Assembly (NCBI GenBank): GCA_947476695.1
Contig: CANJRD010000016.1
Coordinates: forward strand, 1 to 64,000
Length of the DNA: 64,000 nucleotides
Direction: 5' to 3'
DNA from: Rhodospirillaceae bacterium
GTDB taxonomy: Bacteria > Pseudomonadota > Alphaproteobacteria > Rhodospirillales > Rhodospirillaceae
Below, one piece after another: positions 44,513-51,728 of the stretch. How positions within the stretch are numbered: the stretch's first letter is position 1; each line of letters begins with the position of its first letter. The translations under genes and the position numbers were made by a program. The notes beneath the pieces were generated by a model. The model saw nothing but the letters and a program-made list of their open reading frames with translations. It had not been told where the DNA came from and made no database searches.

Positions 44513-45139
44513 ATGAAGCTTTACGATTTCTCTTATTCGTCCTCGGCGTATCGGGTCCGGATCGCGCTGGCGCTCAAAGGCTTGAGTTATGAGAGCGAGT
44601 CGATCCACCTGCGCCGGGGCGAGCAACATCAGCCCGCGTTCCTGGCGATCAATCCGCAAGCGATGGTGCCGGCATTGGCGGGTGATCACGGCCTGATCAC
44701 CCAGTCGCTGGCGATCATCGAGTATCTCGATGACGTGTATCCGGAGCCGCCGTTCCTGCCGCGCGATCCCGGCGACCGCGCGCGGGCGCGCGCGCTGGCA
44801 TTTGGGATCGTGTCCGAGATTCAGCCGCTCCAGAACCTGCGGGTGCTGAACTACATCGGCGATAACTATCAACAGAATGCGGACGGTGAACGCGCCTGGT
44901 CGCAGCATTGGATCGAGACCGGGTTGGCGGCATTCCAGACATCGCTGGGGCCATCCAAGGGCCGTTATTGTTTGGGTGACGAGGTGACGTTGCCGGACAT
45001 CGTGCTGGCGCCGCAGATGGTCAATGCGCGGCGCTTCCGCTGCAATCTGGGGCCGCTCGGCCGGCTCGTCGAAATCGACAATGCGCTGCGCGAGCTACCG
45101 GCGTTCCGCGATACCGCGCCGCCGCCCCAGTCCAGCTAA
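44513..45139 (+). CDS. maiA: Zeta-class glutathione S-transferase, maleylacetoacetate isomerase type
   Basis: 208 residues from the ATG at 44513, preceded by GGGGAGG. The N-terminal thioredoxin-like domain starts MKLYDFSYSSSAYRVRIALA, and the SSSAYRVRIAL motif is the zeta-class active site (SSCSWRVRIAL in many members); here Cys is replaced by Ala in the SSxx position. The glutathione-binding cis-Pro region (NPQAMVPAL) and QSLAIIEYLDD are intact. The C-terminal helical domain includes EIQPLQNLRVLNYI. The reaction would be maleylacetoacetate to fumarylacetoacetate in tyrosine breakdown, but no other hom/fah genes are nearby. Confidence 0.75.
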   Translation: MKLYDFSYSSSAYRVRIALALKGLSYESESIHLRRGEQHQPAFLAINPQAMVPALAGDHGLITQSLAIIEYLDDVYPEPPFLPRDPGDRARARALAFGIVSEIQPLQNLRVLNYIGDNYQQNADGERAWSQHWIETGLAAFQTSLGPSKGRYCLGDEVTLPDIVLAPQMVNARRFRCNLGPLGRLVEIDNALRELPAFRDTAPPPQSS

Positions 45140-45158
45140 GGACTGGTCCAGCTGAGCG

Positions 45159-45575
45159 CTAGGCGCCCAGACGCGCGAGAACGTAGCGCGAGATCACAAG
45201 GCCCATCGCGCTCACGACCGCGCTCAGGAACGTGCCCCACAGCATATCGACCGCGGCGACGTGCCAGGGAAAGCCCTTTAACGTCGCAAGGTTGGTGAGG
45301 TCATAAGTGGCGTAGGCGAAGAAGCCGAACAGGCCGCCCCACATCGCCGCCACGCGCCATGAGTTCTGGGCGAGACCCGGCTGTACCGCAAAAAGGACGA
45401 GTCCGACGCCATAGAGGGCGTAGAACGCGACGGCGACGGGGATATTGGGCTGCTCCGACAACAGATCGCCCAAACCGCGCTTGTAGAAGCCGCTGGCCAT
45501 TCCCGCGATCCAAGCGAGATCGAGGGGGATTAGCACCAAGACAGTGCAGACATAGGCGGTGAGGAACCGGATCAT
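45159..45575 (-). CDS. DUF2177 family membrane protein
   Basis: 138 residues with four transmembrane helices. The DUF2177 features are visible: LVLIPLDLAWIAG in helix 1, a FYALYGVGLVLFAVQP helix, the signature FGFFAYATYDLTNLATLKG, and VDMLWGTFLSAVVSAMG at the end. Function is unknown. It converges on the GST gene with a spacer of about 20 bases. Confidence 0.8.
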   Translation of the reverse strand: MIRFLTAYVCTVLVLIPLDLAWIAGMASGFYKRGLGDLLSEQPNIPVAVAFYALYGVGLVLFAVQPGLAQNSWRVAAMWGGLFGFFAYATYDLTNLATLKGFPWHVAAVDMLWGTFLSAVVSAMGLVISRYVLARLGA

Positions 45576-45644
45576 ACCCGTTCATACGTTAGCGCTGGCC
45601 GGATGGATCGCCGGACCTGCTCGGAATCGCCGCCCTCGGACGGG

Positions 45645-45800
45645 TTAAACCCGTCCGGTCAGCAGAAGCACGATCAGCACGATCAGCCGAACGCCGCCGA
45701 GGCCGCTCGGGTAATACCCCCAGCCGTTGCTGTACGGCCACGTCGGCAGGGCGCCGACCACGATCAAGATCAGGAGGACCAGAAGGATAGTGCCCAACAT
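45645..45800 (-). CDS. DUF3309 small membrane peptide
   Basis: 51 residues, translated directly from the complement of 45645-45800. It begins MLGTILLVLLILIVVGALPT, continues through a WPYSNGWGYYPSG turn, and ends in a second hydrophobic helix (LIVLIVLLLTGRV). This matches the DUF3309 pattern (hydrophobic helix, PxWPYSxxWGYxPSG, hydrophobic helix). GGAGAAGG lies just upstream as a ribosome binding site. Function unknown; family members are widespread in Alphaproteobacteria. Confidence 0.8.
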   Translation of the reverse strand: MLGTILLVLLILIVVGALPTWPYSNGWGYYPSGLGGVRLIVLIVLLLTGRV

Positions 45801-46003
45801 GACCTTCTCCAATGTTTCGCCGCTCTAACCACGATGGCGGAGCGCGCCAGACGTGAACGACCCTCAGGGGCGATTGTTGCGGTCCCGCAAAGCGTGCACA
45901 GCCCGCGAAACATGCAGCCGCCACCGGCGTTATGGGAGGGCAAGACCGCGCCGGTTATCGGCGGCGGTCCTCGATTTTGACCTGATATATCCAGGAGATA
46001 GCT

Positions 46004-46363
46004 ATGTCGCTTAGCCTCAAGAAACGCATTGATAACCTTACCGATGTCGACATCTCAGAGCTGGTCGACGACATCCGGGCTCTGCGCAAGGACGTGACCA
46101 AGGTCATGCGCCGCGTCACCCCGAACATCATCGACTCGACCAAAGCCGCTGCGCTCGATGGCGTCAGCGACCTGTCGGACATGATCAGCGACCGCGCCTC
46201 GTCGCTGTATCGCGATGCGTCCCGCAAGGGGGCCAAGACCTATGCCAGGGGCTACAAGGCGCTCGACCGCAAGTTCCGCGAACAGCCGGTGGCCAGCGTC
46301 CTGATCGCGGCCGGAATCGGCATGCTGCTCAGCAAGCTGCTGTCGTCCTCGCACGACGACTAG
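46004..46363 (+). CDS. DUF883/YqjD-like membrane-anchored protein
   Basis: 119 residues. AGGAG lies about eight bases before the ATG at 46004. A soluble helical N-terminus rich in charged residues (coiled-coil-like, LVDDIRALRKDVTKVMRRV) leads to a C-terminal helix REQPVASVLIAAGIGMLLSK, the DUF883 end signature. The relatives ElaB and YqjD of E. coli attach to the inner membrane by this helix and bind ribosomes in stationary phase. A terminator follows directly. Confidence 0.8.
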   Translation: MSLSLKKRIDNLTDVDISELVDDIRALRKDVTKVMRRVTPNIIDSTKAAALDGVSDLSDMISDRASSLYRDASRKGAKTYARGYKALDRKFREQPVASVLIAAGIGMLLSKLLSSSHDD

Positions 46364-46385
46364 TCGGCGCTTGCCGCGCCGATTT
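46364..46385 (+). terminator. Rho-independent terminator of the DUF883 gene
   Basis: TCGGCGC (46364-46370), loop TTGCC, GCGCCGA (46376-46382), then TTT. The perfect seven-base stem begins one base after the stop codon. The T run is short, and it overlaps the -35 box of the following tRNA promoter. Confidence 0.65.
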
Positions 46386-46412
46386 GCCACATATCGCTCT
46401 GCTTGATATAAC
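46384..46412 (+). promoter_or_regulatory. Promoter of tRNA-Gly
   Basis: TTGCCA (46384-46389, five of six), a 17-base spacer and TATAAC (46407-46412, five of six), followed by a GC-rich discriminator as expected of stable RNA promoters under stringent control. The tRNA starts 37 bases after the -10 box. Confidence 0.75.
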
Positions 46413-46438
46413 GCGGCCCGGAAGCACTTCCGGGCCGC
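46413..46438. promoter_or_regulatory. Perfect 12-bp palindrome at the tRNA transcription start
   Basis: GCGGCCCGGAAG (46413-46424) and CTTCCGGGCCGC (46427-46438) are separated by CA. The dyad begins directly after the -10 box, so the predicted start point lies inside it. It could fold in the tRNA 5' leader or be a protein site. No T tract follows on either strand. Confidence 0.6.
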
Positions 46439-46448
46439 ATGGCTTTGG

Positions 46449-46522
46449 GCGGGTGTAGCTCAATGGTAGAGCAGAAGCTTCCCAAGCTTACGACGAGGGT
46501 TCGATTCCCTTCACCCGCTCCA
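46449..46522 (+). tRNA. tRNA-Gly (anticodon CCC)
   Basis: 74 bases including an encoded CCA. The acceptor stem is GCGGGTG with CACCCGC. The D arm contains GCTC-AATGGTA-GAGC. The anticodon loop TTCCCAA gives anticodon CCC on the stem AAGC/GCTT. The T arm is GAGGG-TTCGATT-CCCTT. All parts of the cloverleaf are present. Confidence 0.95.
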
Positions 46523-46528
46523 CCACTC

Positions 46529-46594
46529 GCTTTCGTTAACGAGCGTAGCGCGTTTACGAAAGCTGTACCGCTTCGACCTTTCGCATAGCGAAAG
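46529..46594. repeat. Clustered inverted repeats after tRNA-Gly
   Basis: GCTTTCGT (about 46529) pairs with ACGAAAGC (46555-46562). Inside it is the palindrome TCGTTAACGA. A second perfect hairpin follows: CTTTCGC (46578-46584), loop ATA, GCGAAAG (46588-46594). The shared CTTTCG/CGAAAG core appears four times within 66 bases, a REP-like or small mobile-element-like pattern that may also terminate the tRNA transcript. Confidence 0.5.
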
Positions 46595-46621
46595 CGAGGG
46601 CGGCTCTCAGCGCCAAGCGCT

Positions 46622-47806
46622 CTATCCAAAGCTCCGCTGCACAAACCAGAACGTCCCAATCGCGACCAGGCTGGCTGACGCCACGTCCACGACCAGCGGC
46701 CGCGGCGGCGCGAATTTCAGTCGCGTGAGAATGTGCGCCAATCCCAACACGCCGAGCACGACGGTCAGCTGACCGGCCTCGACCCCGAGATTGAACCCGA
46801 CCAGCAATTCCGCCAGCCGCGCGGTGGGCAACTGCATCTCCAGAAGATCGGCGGCAAAGCCGAAGCCGTGAATCAGGCCGAACACCAGGGTGATCAACAG
46901 GCGCAGGCGCCCGGCATCCTTCACCTGGCCGGCGATCATCAGATAGTTGGCTGAGAACAAACCGGCGCCGAGGATCAGCAACAGGGGCAGGTCGCCGATG
47001 CCGAACGCGCGCAACACCACCATGCCGCCCAGCAGCGCGGCGGTGGCGACGGCGACGACCTTGGGGCGCAGCGTCGCCACAACTACGTTCTCCGCGCCGA
47101 TCAGCGCGATGGTCAACGCCACCAGCGCGTCGATGTATTCCGCATGCGGGCGCAGCACGCCGGTCACGGCCAGGGCCAGCGTCAGGCTGTGTCCGGCGGT
47201 GAAGCCCGTCACCACGAACACCAGATCGCGCAGGCGACGTGAGATCAGCACCAGTCCTACCAGGAACGCCATGTGATCGATCCCGGTGAAGATGTGCATC
47301 ACGCCCATCTCTACGAACTCGAAAAAGCTGGCGTGGCGCAGTTGCTCCGTCTCGCCATTCACGGCGACGGTCTGGTGCGAGTCGGTGATCAGCTGTTCGG
47401 TGAACTCACCCGCCGCGACGTTTTGGATCTGCGCGAAGTTGGTATGCGACGACACCAGGTCGAAGAATGCGCCGAAGTGAATCGACAGGTTGCTGTGGCC
47501 GGCGCATCTGAAAGTGAAGTCGTACTTCTTGAAGCCGGTGGTCGAACTCAATGTTTCGACCGGCGGCACGAGATCGCACCGCTTGTCGTCCGCCAACGGA
47601 AAGATGCGCTGGCTGAGATAGCCTGTGATCTGATCGTTTGACGGTGTGCCGTCGCCGATGCGGGCAATTTCGATGTCGGGGATCGTCAGGATCAGGTCGA
47701 TATCCGTACCAGCGATCTCCCATACCGCATGACTTTCGCTGCGCGTATGCGCGAGCGCCGGTGTCGCGGCTGTGAACAGCGCCAGGACGAGCAGCGCGCG
47801 CAGCAT
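46622..47806 (-). CDS. HupE/UreJ family membrane protein
   Basis: 394 residues. A signal peptide (LLVLALFTAATPALAHTRSE) precedes a periplasmic domain of about 140 residues and then seven or so transmembrane helices. The family signature is EMGVMHIFTGIDHMAFLVGL followed by FTAGHSLTLALAV, with His residues that could bind a metal. HupE and UreJ relatives transport nickel or cobalt, but the branch with a large N-terminal domain is uncharacterised. The start overlaps the stop of the parvulin-like gene (TGATG), so they are translationally coupled. Confidence 0.75.
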   Translation of the reverse strand: MLRALLVLALFTAATPALAHTRSESHAVWEIAGTDIDLILTIPDIEIARIGDGTPSNDQITGYLSQRIFPLADDKRCDLVPPVETLSSTTGFKKYDFTFRCAGHSNLSIHFGAFFDLVSSHTNFAQIQNVAAGEFTEQLITDSHQTVAVNGETEQLRHASFFEFVEMGVMHIFTGIDHMAFLVGLVLISRRLRDLVFVVTGFTAGHSLTLALAVTGVLRPHAEYIDALVALTIALIGAENVVVATLRPKVVAVATAALLGGMVVLRAFGIGDLPLLLILGAGLFSANYLMIAGQVKDAGRLRLLITLVFGLIHGFGFAADLLEMQLPTARLAELLVGFNLGVEAGQLTVVLGVLGLAHILTRLKFAPPRPLVVDVASASLVAIGTFWFVQRSFG

Positions 47807-48684
47807 CAGCGCGACTCCTTCGCGATCGAGTCCGGGGCGATCAGTATGTTGGCGCGCTTACGCAGGAAGTCGCCGTTGGCGGCCTGCGCTTTCGTGGCGG
47901 TCTCGCGGCGATAGTCGTCGAGGACCCGGGCCCGCACGGTCTCGAACGCGAAGGGTGTCGGTGGTGTGTTCTGCGTGACGACCAGCACATGCATGCCGTC
48001 CGCCTCCAGCGGGTCGGAGATTCCGCCAGAGGGCAAAACCTGCGCCGCGGCGTACAGCGCATCGCCCAGGTGGATCTTGGCGGCAAAATAGAACTCCGCG
48101 CCTTTCACTTTCCCGGTGTCGCGCGCTTTAAACTTCGCGATGACCGCCTCTAACGCCGCGCCGCCCCGCAAAGCCGCGACGGCATCGCGCGCCATATTCG
48201 CGTCGGTGAAGACCAGATCGCGCACCGCAATCTCGCCCTCGCTGGCATAGGCGGCGCGATGGCTATCGAAATAGACCTGTAACCGCTGGTCGCTGGGCTG
48301 TTCGGTGAAGGCATTCATCGCCGCGCCTTGTTCGACGGCCGTCACCATTGTCGCGCGCACTTCGGGGTCGACGCCGGCGACGTCCAGCTCCTTCCCGCGC
48401 TGGACGAGCAGTTCTTCCCGGATCATGTCGTCCAGTACGCGTTGCTTTTGTTCGACCGTCGCATGGGCGAGGTCTGTGCCGTGCATCGCCTGCAGCATCG
48501 CGATGTAATCGACGCGGCTGATCGCCTGCTGGTTCACCAATGCCACATCCTCCGGCGGCACGGCGAGTGTGGAGGTGCCTTTGGCGGTGAACAGACCGAT
48601 GCCCGCGAGAGCAAGGCCGGCAACGGCGCCGATACCTGCGAGGGTCAACGATCGCCGCACGTTGGCGGGCGTCGGGTCCGACAT
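47806..48684 (-). CDS. Parvulin-like peptidyl-prolyl isomerase (SurA/PpiC type)
   Basis: 292 residues from the ATG at 48684, with AAGGGAAG upstream inside the end of the cytochrome gene. A signal anchor (LTLAGIGAVAGLALAGIGLF) precedes an N-terminal helical chaperone region (LNQ-type, VEQKQRVLDDMIREELLVQR) and a parvulin-like domain (about 160-260, FKARDTGKVKGAEFYFA, then VLPSGGISDPLEADGMHVLV). It is likely a periplasmic folding helper for its neighbours, the HupE-like protein or the cytochrome. Catalytic activity is not certain because some parvulin residues are not obvious. Confidence 0.75.
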   Translation of the reverse strand: MSDPTPANVRRSLTLAGIGAVAGLALAGIGLFTAKGTSTLAVPPEDVALVNQQAISRVDYIAMLQAMHGTDLAHATVEQKQRVLDDMIREELLVQRGKELDVAGVDPEVRATMVTAVEQGAAMNAFTEQPSDQRLQVYFDSHRAAYASEGEIAVRDLVFTDANMARDAVAALRGGAALEAVIAKFKARDTGKVKGAEFYFAAKIHLGDALYAAAQVLPSGGISDPLEADGMHVLVVTQNTPPTPFAFETVRARVLDDYRRETATKAQAANGDFLRKRANILIAPDSIAKESR

Positions 48685-48686
48685 GC

Positions 48687-49421
48687 TCACTTCCCTTTTC
48701 CGAGCGCATAGACGTAGAGCGCGGCTTCGCGAATTTCCGTGGGTGTCAGGCTGCCGACTTGGGCGGGACAGACGCCTTGCCGGCCGTAAGCGACGGTCTC
48801 CATGATCGCGGCGCGGCTGCTGTCGCCGTATAGCCAAGCCTTGTCTGTAAGGTCGGGCGCGCCCACGCCCGCATCGCCGCGCGCATCGGCGGCATGGCAA
48901 TCGAAACACCCGGCCTTGCCGGTGAACAGATCGGCGCCGTCCGCGATGGCAGTAGGATCGGCCTGCCCGCCGGAGAGGCTGGCGACATAGGCAACGACGT
49001 CGGCGATCTCGGGCGGCGTCAGCGGCGGAAAGTTCTGGCCTTGCAGAGGCACGGGCCGCGCATAGGCCGGCATGGCAGCCAAGTTCCAGGCCTTCGGGTG
49101 GTGTGAGCGGATGCCGTATGTGATCGTGCGCTCGATCTCCGCCGGCGTGCCGGTGCCGTAGAGCCAGTCGGCGTCCGCGAGGTTTGGCGCGCCGTAGTGT
49201 GGATCGCCCGCAGCTTCCGCGCCGTGACATCCGGCGCAGGCAGCGCGGAAAGCCGTCTCGCCACGCCCCACGGCAAAGCGCATCAGGTCAGCATTTTGCG
49301 GGACGGCATTGGGATCGGCGCGCAGCAGCGCGCTGGCCGGTGCCACCTCGCGGACGTACCACGCCGAACCCAAAGCCAGTCCGGCCACCGCGATGCCTGC
49401 GAGAATCCGGTGCAGTCTCAT
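48687..49421 (-). CDS. Dihaem c-type cytochrome with Cys in place of the second distal Met
   Basis: 244 residues. An N-terminal signal anchor (ILAGIAVAGLALGSAWYV) leads to two cytochrome c domains. Haem motifs are CAGCH (about residue 62) and CFDCH (about 172). The first domain has AAMPAYARP, giving a normal Met ligand. In the second, the position expected to read GVMPA reads GVCPAQVG (TGT codon), so the distal ligand may be Cys or missing. The protein is periplasmic and membrane-anchored. It is first of a leftward operon with the parvulin-like and HupE-like genes and diverges from a DUF6644 pair. Confidence 0.85.
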   Translation of the reverse strand: MRLHRILAGIAVAGLALGSAWYVREVAPASALLRADPNAVPQNADLMRFAVGRGETAFRAACAGCHGAEAAGDPHYGAPNLADADWLYGTGTPAEIERTITYGIRSHHPKAWNLAAMPAYARPVPLQGQNFPPLTPPEIADVVAYVASLSGGQADPTAIADGADLFTGKAGCFDCHAADARGDAGVGAPDLTDKAWLYGDSSRAAIMETVAYGRQGVCPAQVGSLTPTEIREAALYVYALGKGK

Positions 49422-49541
49422 CCCCCGACCTTAGCTCGAACCCACGGCGATTTTTGACGGATCGTCCCGACCTGCCATACTGCGTTCAGTTAAATCGCGA
49501 ACGGGACCGGGGGCAATGGCTGCCCTTGCGCGTCGGGGACT

Positions 49542-50045
49542 ATGGCCTTGGATTTCGTCGCCCCTCTCGCCACATGGCTTGCAGCGACGCCACTATCGGC
49601 GCTGATCGGCGAAGTGGCCTGGATCGTGCCGGCGGTGCAGAGCTTGCACATCCTCGCCATTTCCGTGGTCGTCGCCGGCGTCTTCCTGATCGATCTGCGT
49701 CTGCTGGGCGCCTTCGGTGAGAGCGACGGCATCGCGGCCTATACCCGGCGCTATCTGCCGTGGGTGTGGTGGGCCTTGGCGGTGTTGCTCGTTACCGGCG
49801 CGATCATGATCGTCAGTGAGCCGGTCCGGGCACTGCGGAACACGACCTTCGTGGTGAAGATGGTGCTGATCGTCGTCGCGGTGACGCTGACCGGCGCGAC
49901 GCAGCGGCCGCTGAAAGCCGATCCCGATTTCTGGCGGGATCACAAAACGCGCGCGCGCGCCCTGGCGCTGGCCTCATTGACGGTGTGGGTCGCCGTGATC
50001 GCCTGCGGTCGCTGGATCGCCTACACGCAGGACCCCGGCGCATGA
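49542..50045 (+). CDS. DUF6644-like membrane protein, first copy
   Basis: 167 residues with four transmembrane helices (ALIGEVAWIVPAVQSLHILA; AISVVVAGVFLIDLRLLGAF; WVWWALAVLLVTGAIMIVSE; TTFVVKMVLIVVAVTLTGAT). The QSLHILAI and FLIDLRLLG segments with their His and Asp match a family often found next to cytochrome genes, and the His could bind haem. The stop overlaps the next start (ATGA). Function unknown; a redox membrane role is inferred from context. Confidence 0.7.
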   Translation: MALDFVAPLATWLAATPLSALIGEVAWIVPAVQSLHILAISVVVAGVFLIDLRLLGAFGESDGIAAYTRRYLPWVWWALAVLLVTGAIMIVSEPVRALRNTTFVVKMVLIVVAVTLTGATQRPLKADPDFWRDHKTRARALALASLTVWVAVIACGRWIAYTQDPGA

Positions 50046-50527
50046 CGGCACTGTGGTCCGCATTGGAACGGTTGCCGTGGTCGATCGCGATCCGCGAAGG
50101 CAGCTATCTCTTCCCCACAATCGAGACCGTGCACGTTCTCGCGATCACGTTGCTCGTCGGCACCATCACGATTGTTGATCTGCGGCTTCTCGGCCTGACC
50201 GATTCCGGGAAATCGCTGCGTGCGCTCTCCGCCCAGATCTTGCCGTTCACCTGGGGTTCCTTCTGTGTCGCTACGATCAGCGGCGCCCTGATGTTCGCTT
50301 CGCGGGCGACCGTTTACGCCGGCACCGCGCCATTCCAGGCGAAGATGGGCGTTTTGCTGGCCGCCGGGGCGAACATGCTGCTCTTTCAAGTGATCTTGTT
50401 TCGCGACGTGGCGCAGTGGGACCGGCTTGCGCCGCCGCCGAGGGCCAAGCTTGCGGGCGCCCTTTCCCTGGGGTTTTGGATCGCCGTGGTCGTGCTGGGG
50501 CGCTGGACCGGCTTCGTTATGAGCTGA
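50042..50527 (+). CDS. DUF6644-like membrane protein, second copy
   Basis: 161 residues from the ATG at 50042, inside the stop of the first copy. It has the same order of features: a start of REGSYLFPTIETVHVLAITL, then TIVDLRLLGLTDS, and three further helices (LPFTWGSFCVATISGALMFA; MGVLLAAGANMLLFQVILF; LSLGFWIAVVVLGRWTGF). It is a tandem paralogue of the first copy, and the two probably form a heterodimer. Confidence 0.7.
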   Translation: MTALWSALERLPWSIAIREGSYLFPTIETVHVLAITLLVGTITIVDLRLLGLTDSGKSLRALSAQILPFTWGSFCVATISGALMFASRATVYAGTAPFQAKMGVLLAAGANMLLFQVILFRDVAQWDRLAPPPRAKLAGALSLGFWIAVVVLGRWTGFVMS

Positions 50528-50621
50528 TTCAATCCCAATAAATCCACTAAGCTGCATCAGGTTCATTGTGGAATTGACGCCGTCTGTACGCAGCGATAAT
50601 TCCTTCGTCGCGAGAGCATGA

Positions 50622-50645
50622 AAACCCGCCTTGCGTGGGGGTTTA
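50622..50645 (+). terminator. Possible terminator of the DUF6644 pair
   Basis: AAACCC-G-CC (50622-50630), loop TTGCGT, GG-GGGTTT (50637-50644): eight paired bases with one bulge, ending in TTTAAG. The T run is short, so it may be an attenuator or leader hairpin for the gene starting at 50666. Confidence 0.4.
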
Positions 50646-50665
50646 AGTAGGACAATGGGCCGGGC

Positions 50666-51668
50666 ATGACGCCTCCCAACGACGATCAAACGGAAGCAAG
50701 CGCGCCGCCGGCGACGGATGCGCGGGTCATGAATTTCAATTTTCAGGCCCGCGTGTTCCAGGCGCCCGGTGCGCATTTCGAACTCATCACCCAAGGTGCG
50801 GGCCGCCCGAAGGAGGCCATGTTCGGCGTGAATATGGGCAACGGGCAGGCCGTCATCTCGCTCAAACATCTGCGCGAGAATTTCGGCATCGTGCCCGGCA
50901 GTCACGACGATCAGCTCGTCGAGCGCGCCGAGCAGGGACTGAAGTACGTGCCCGACATCCGGCCGGGCGACGCCATTCCCAGGGAGCTGCTGGACGGCAC
51001 AGCCTCTTGGACCGTCGGCAAGAAGCACAAGCGTATTGCGCGCGAACGTATCCAGGGTCTGCTGCTGGCCTGGATCACCGGCACGGAGATCGACGTCACC
51101 GACCGCGCCGCGCTCGCCAAGATCATGGAAGCGCCGGAGACCAAGACGCAGCTGCGTGACGGTTTCAAGCGCGCTGCGTCCGAGCTGGGCCTCGGCGACG
51201 ATACCGACCAGGTGCTCGACCGTATCGAAACGCTGGCGCGCGAGCTCTGCTACATCGAGGCGTTGCGCGACCGCGTGCGTCAGGTGTCGCGCATCCGCGA
51301 ACTGATCGTGAAGCTCATCAAGGTCTATAACAACGATCAGCGGGCTGTCGACGAGATGAACCGCTGCAAGGTTCTGATGAAGGAAGGCTGGCACGAGATT
51401 TCAATGCCGCCGGCCACCCTCGACAAGCAGATCGCCGACGTGATGAATGCCCTGCAGACCATCGACAAGGCCATCGCCGCCGTGCGCAAGACGCGCGACG
51501 AGAATTCACTTCATCCTGATGGCCTGGGACCCCGTGATCTCGAAGTGGGAACACCTCGAGCCCGAGCGCGGCCAGGCGGCGGAACGCGCGCTGCACGCGC
51601 TGTATCGTTTCCTCGCCAGCCGTTTCTCCAGCGGCAAGAGCATGATGTCGGCGTCGCGTCGCGGCTAG
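50666..51668 (+). pseudogene. Conserved hypothetical gene with an apparent single-base frameshift near 51503
   Basis: The first frame codes for about 278 residues of a charged, helical soluble protein (MNFNFQARVFQAPGAHFELI, later VSRIRELIVKLIKVYNNDQR). After KTRDE the same frame turns into low-quality Pro/Arg-rich sequence to 51691. The next frame carries on naturally with IHFILMAWDPVISKWEHLEP, then RALHALYRFLASRFSSGKSM and a stop at 51668. Skipping one A around 51503 joins them into a protein of about 334 residues. It could be a real mutation, a base-call error or an unusual recoding. I do not know its function; it has no signal peptide. Confidence 0.7.
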
Positions 51669-51669
51669 A

Positions 51670-51712
51670 GCATTTTCAGGCGAAGTGGTAACCGGTTCGC
51701 CGTAGAAAATGC
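51670..51712. repeat. Dispersed-type palindromic intergenic element
   Basis: Nested dyads: GCATTTTC (51670-51677) with GAAAATGC (51705-51712), and GGCGAA (51679-51684) with TTCGCC (51696-51701), around a GTGGTAACCGG centre. From memory this form (GCATTTTC, GGCGAAGTGG, ACCGGTTCGC, GAAAATGC) is a common repeated palindrome in Alphaproteobacteria. It lies between convergent genes and may act as a terminator. Confidence 0.7.
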
Positions 51713-51728
51713 GACCAACGTAAGAGCG

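Noticed and set aside
46360-46659. Leftward frame covering tRNA-Gly
   Set aside because: It runs through a clear tRNA, its promoter and terminator; no protein character.
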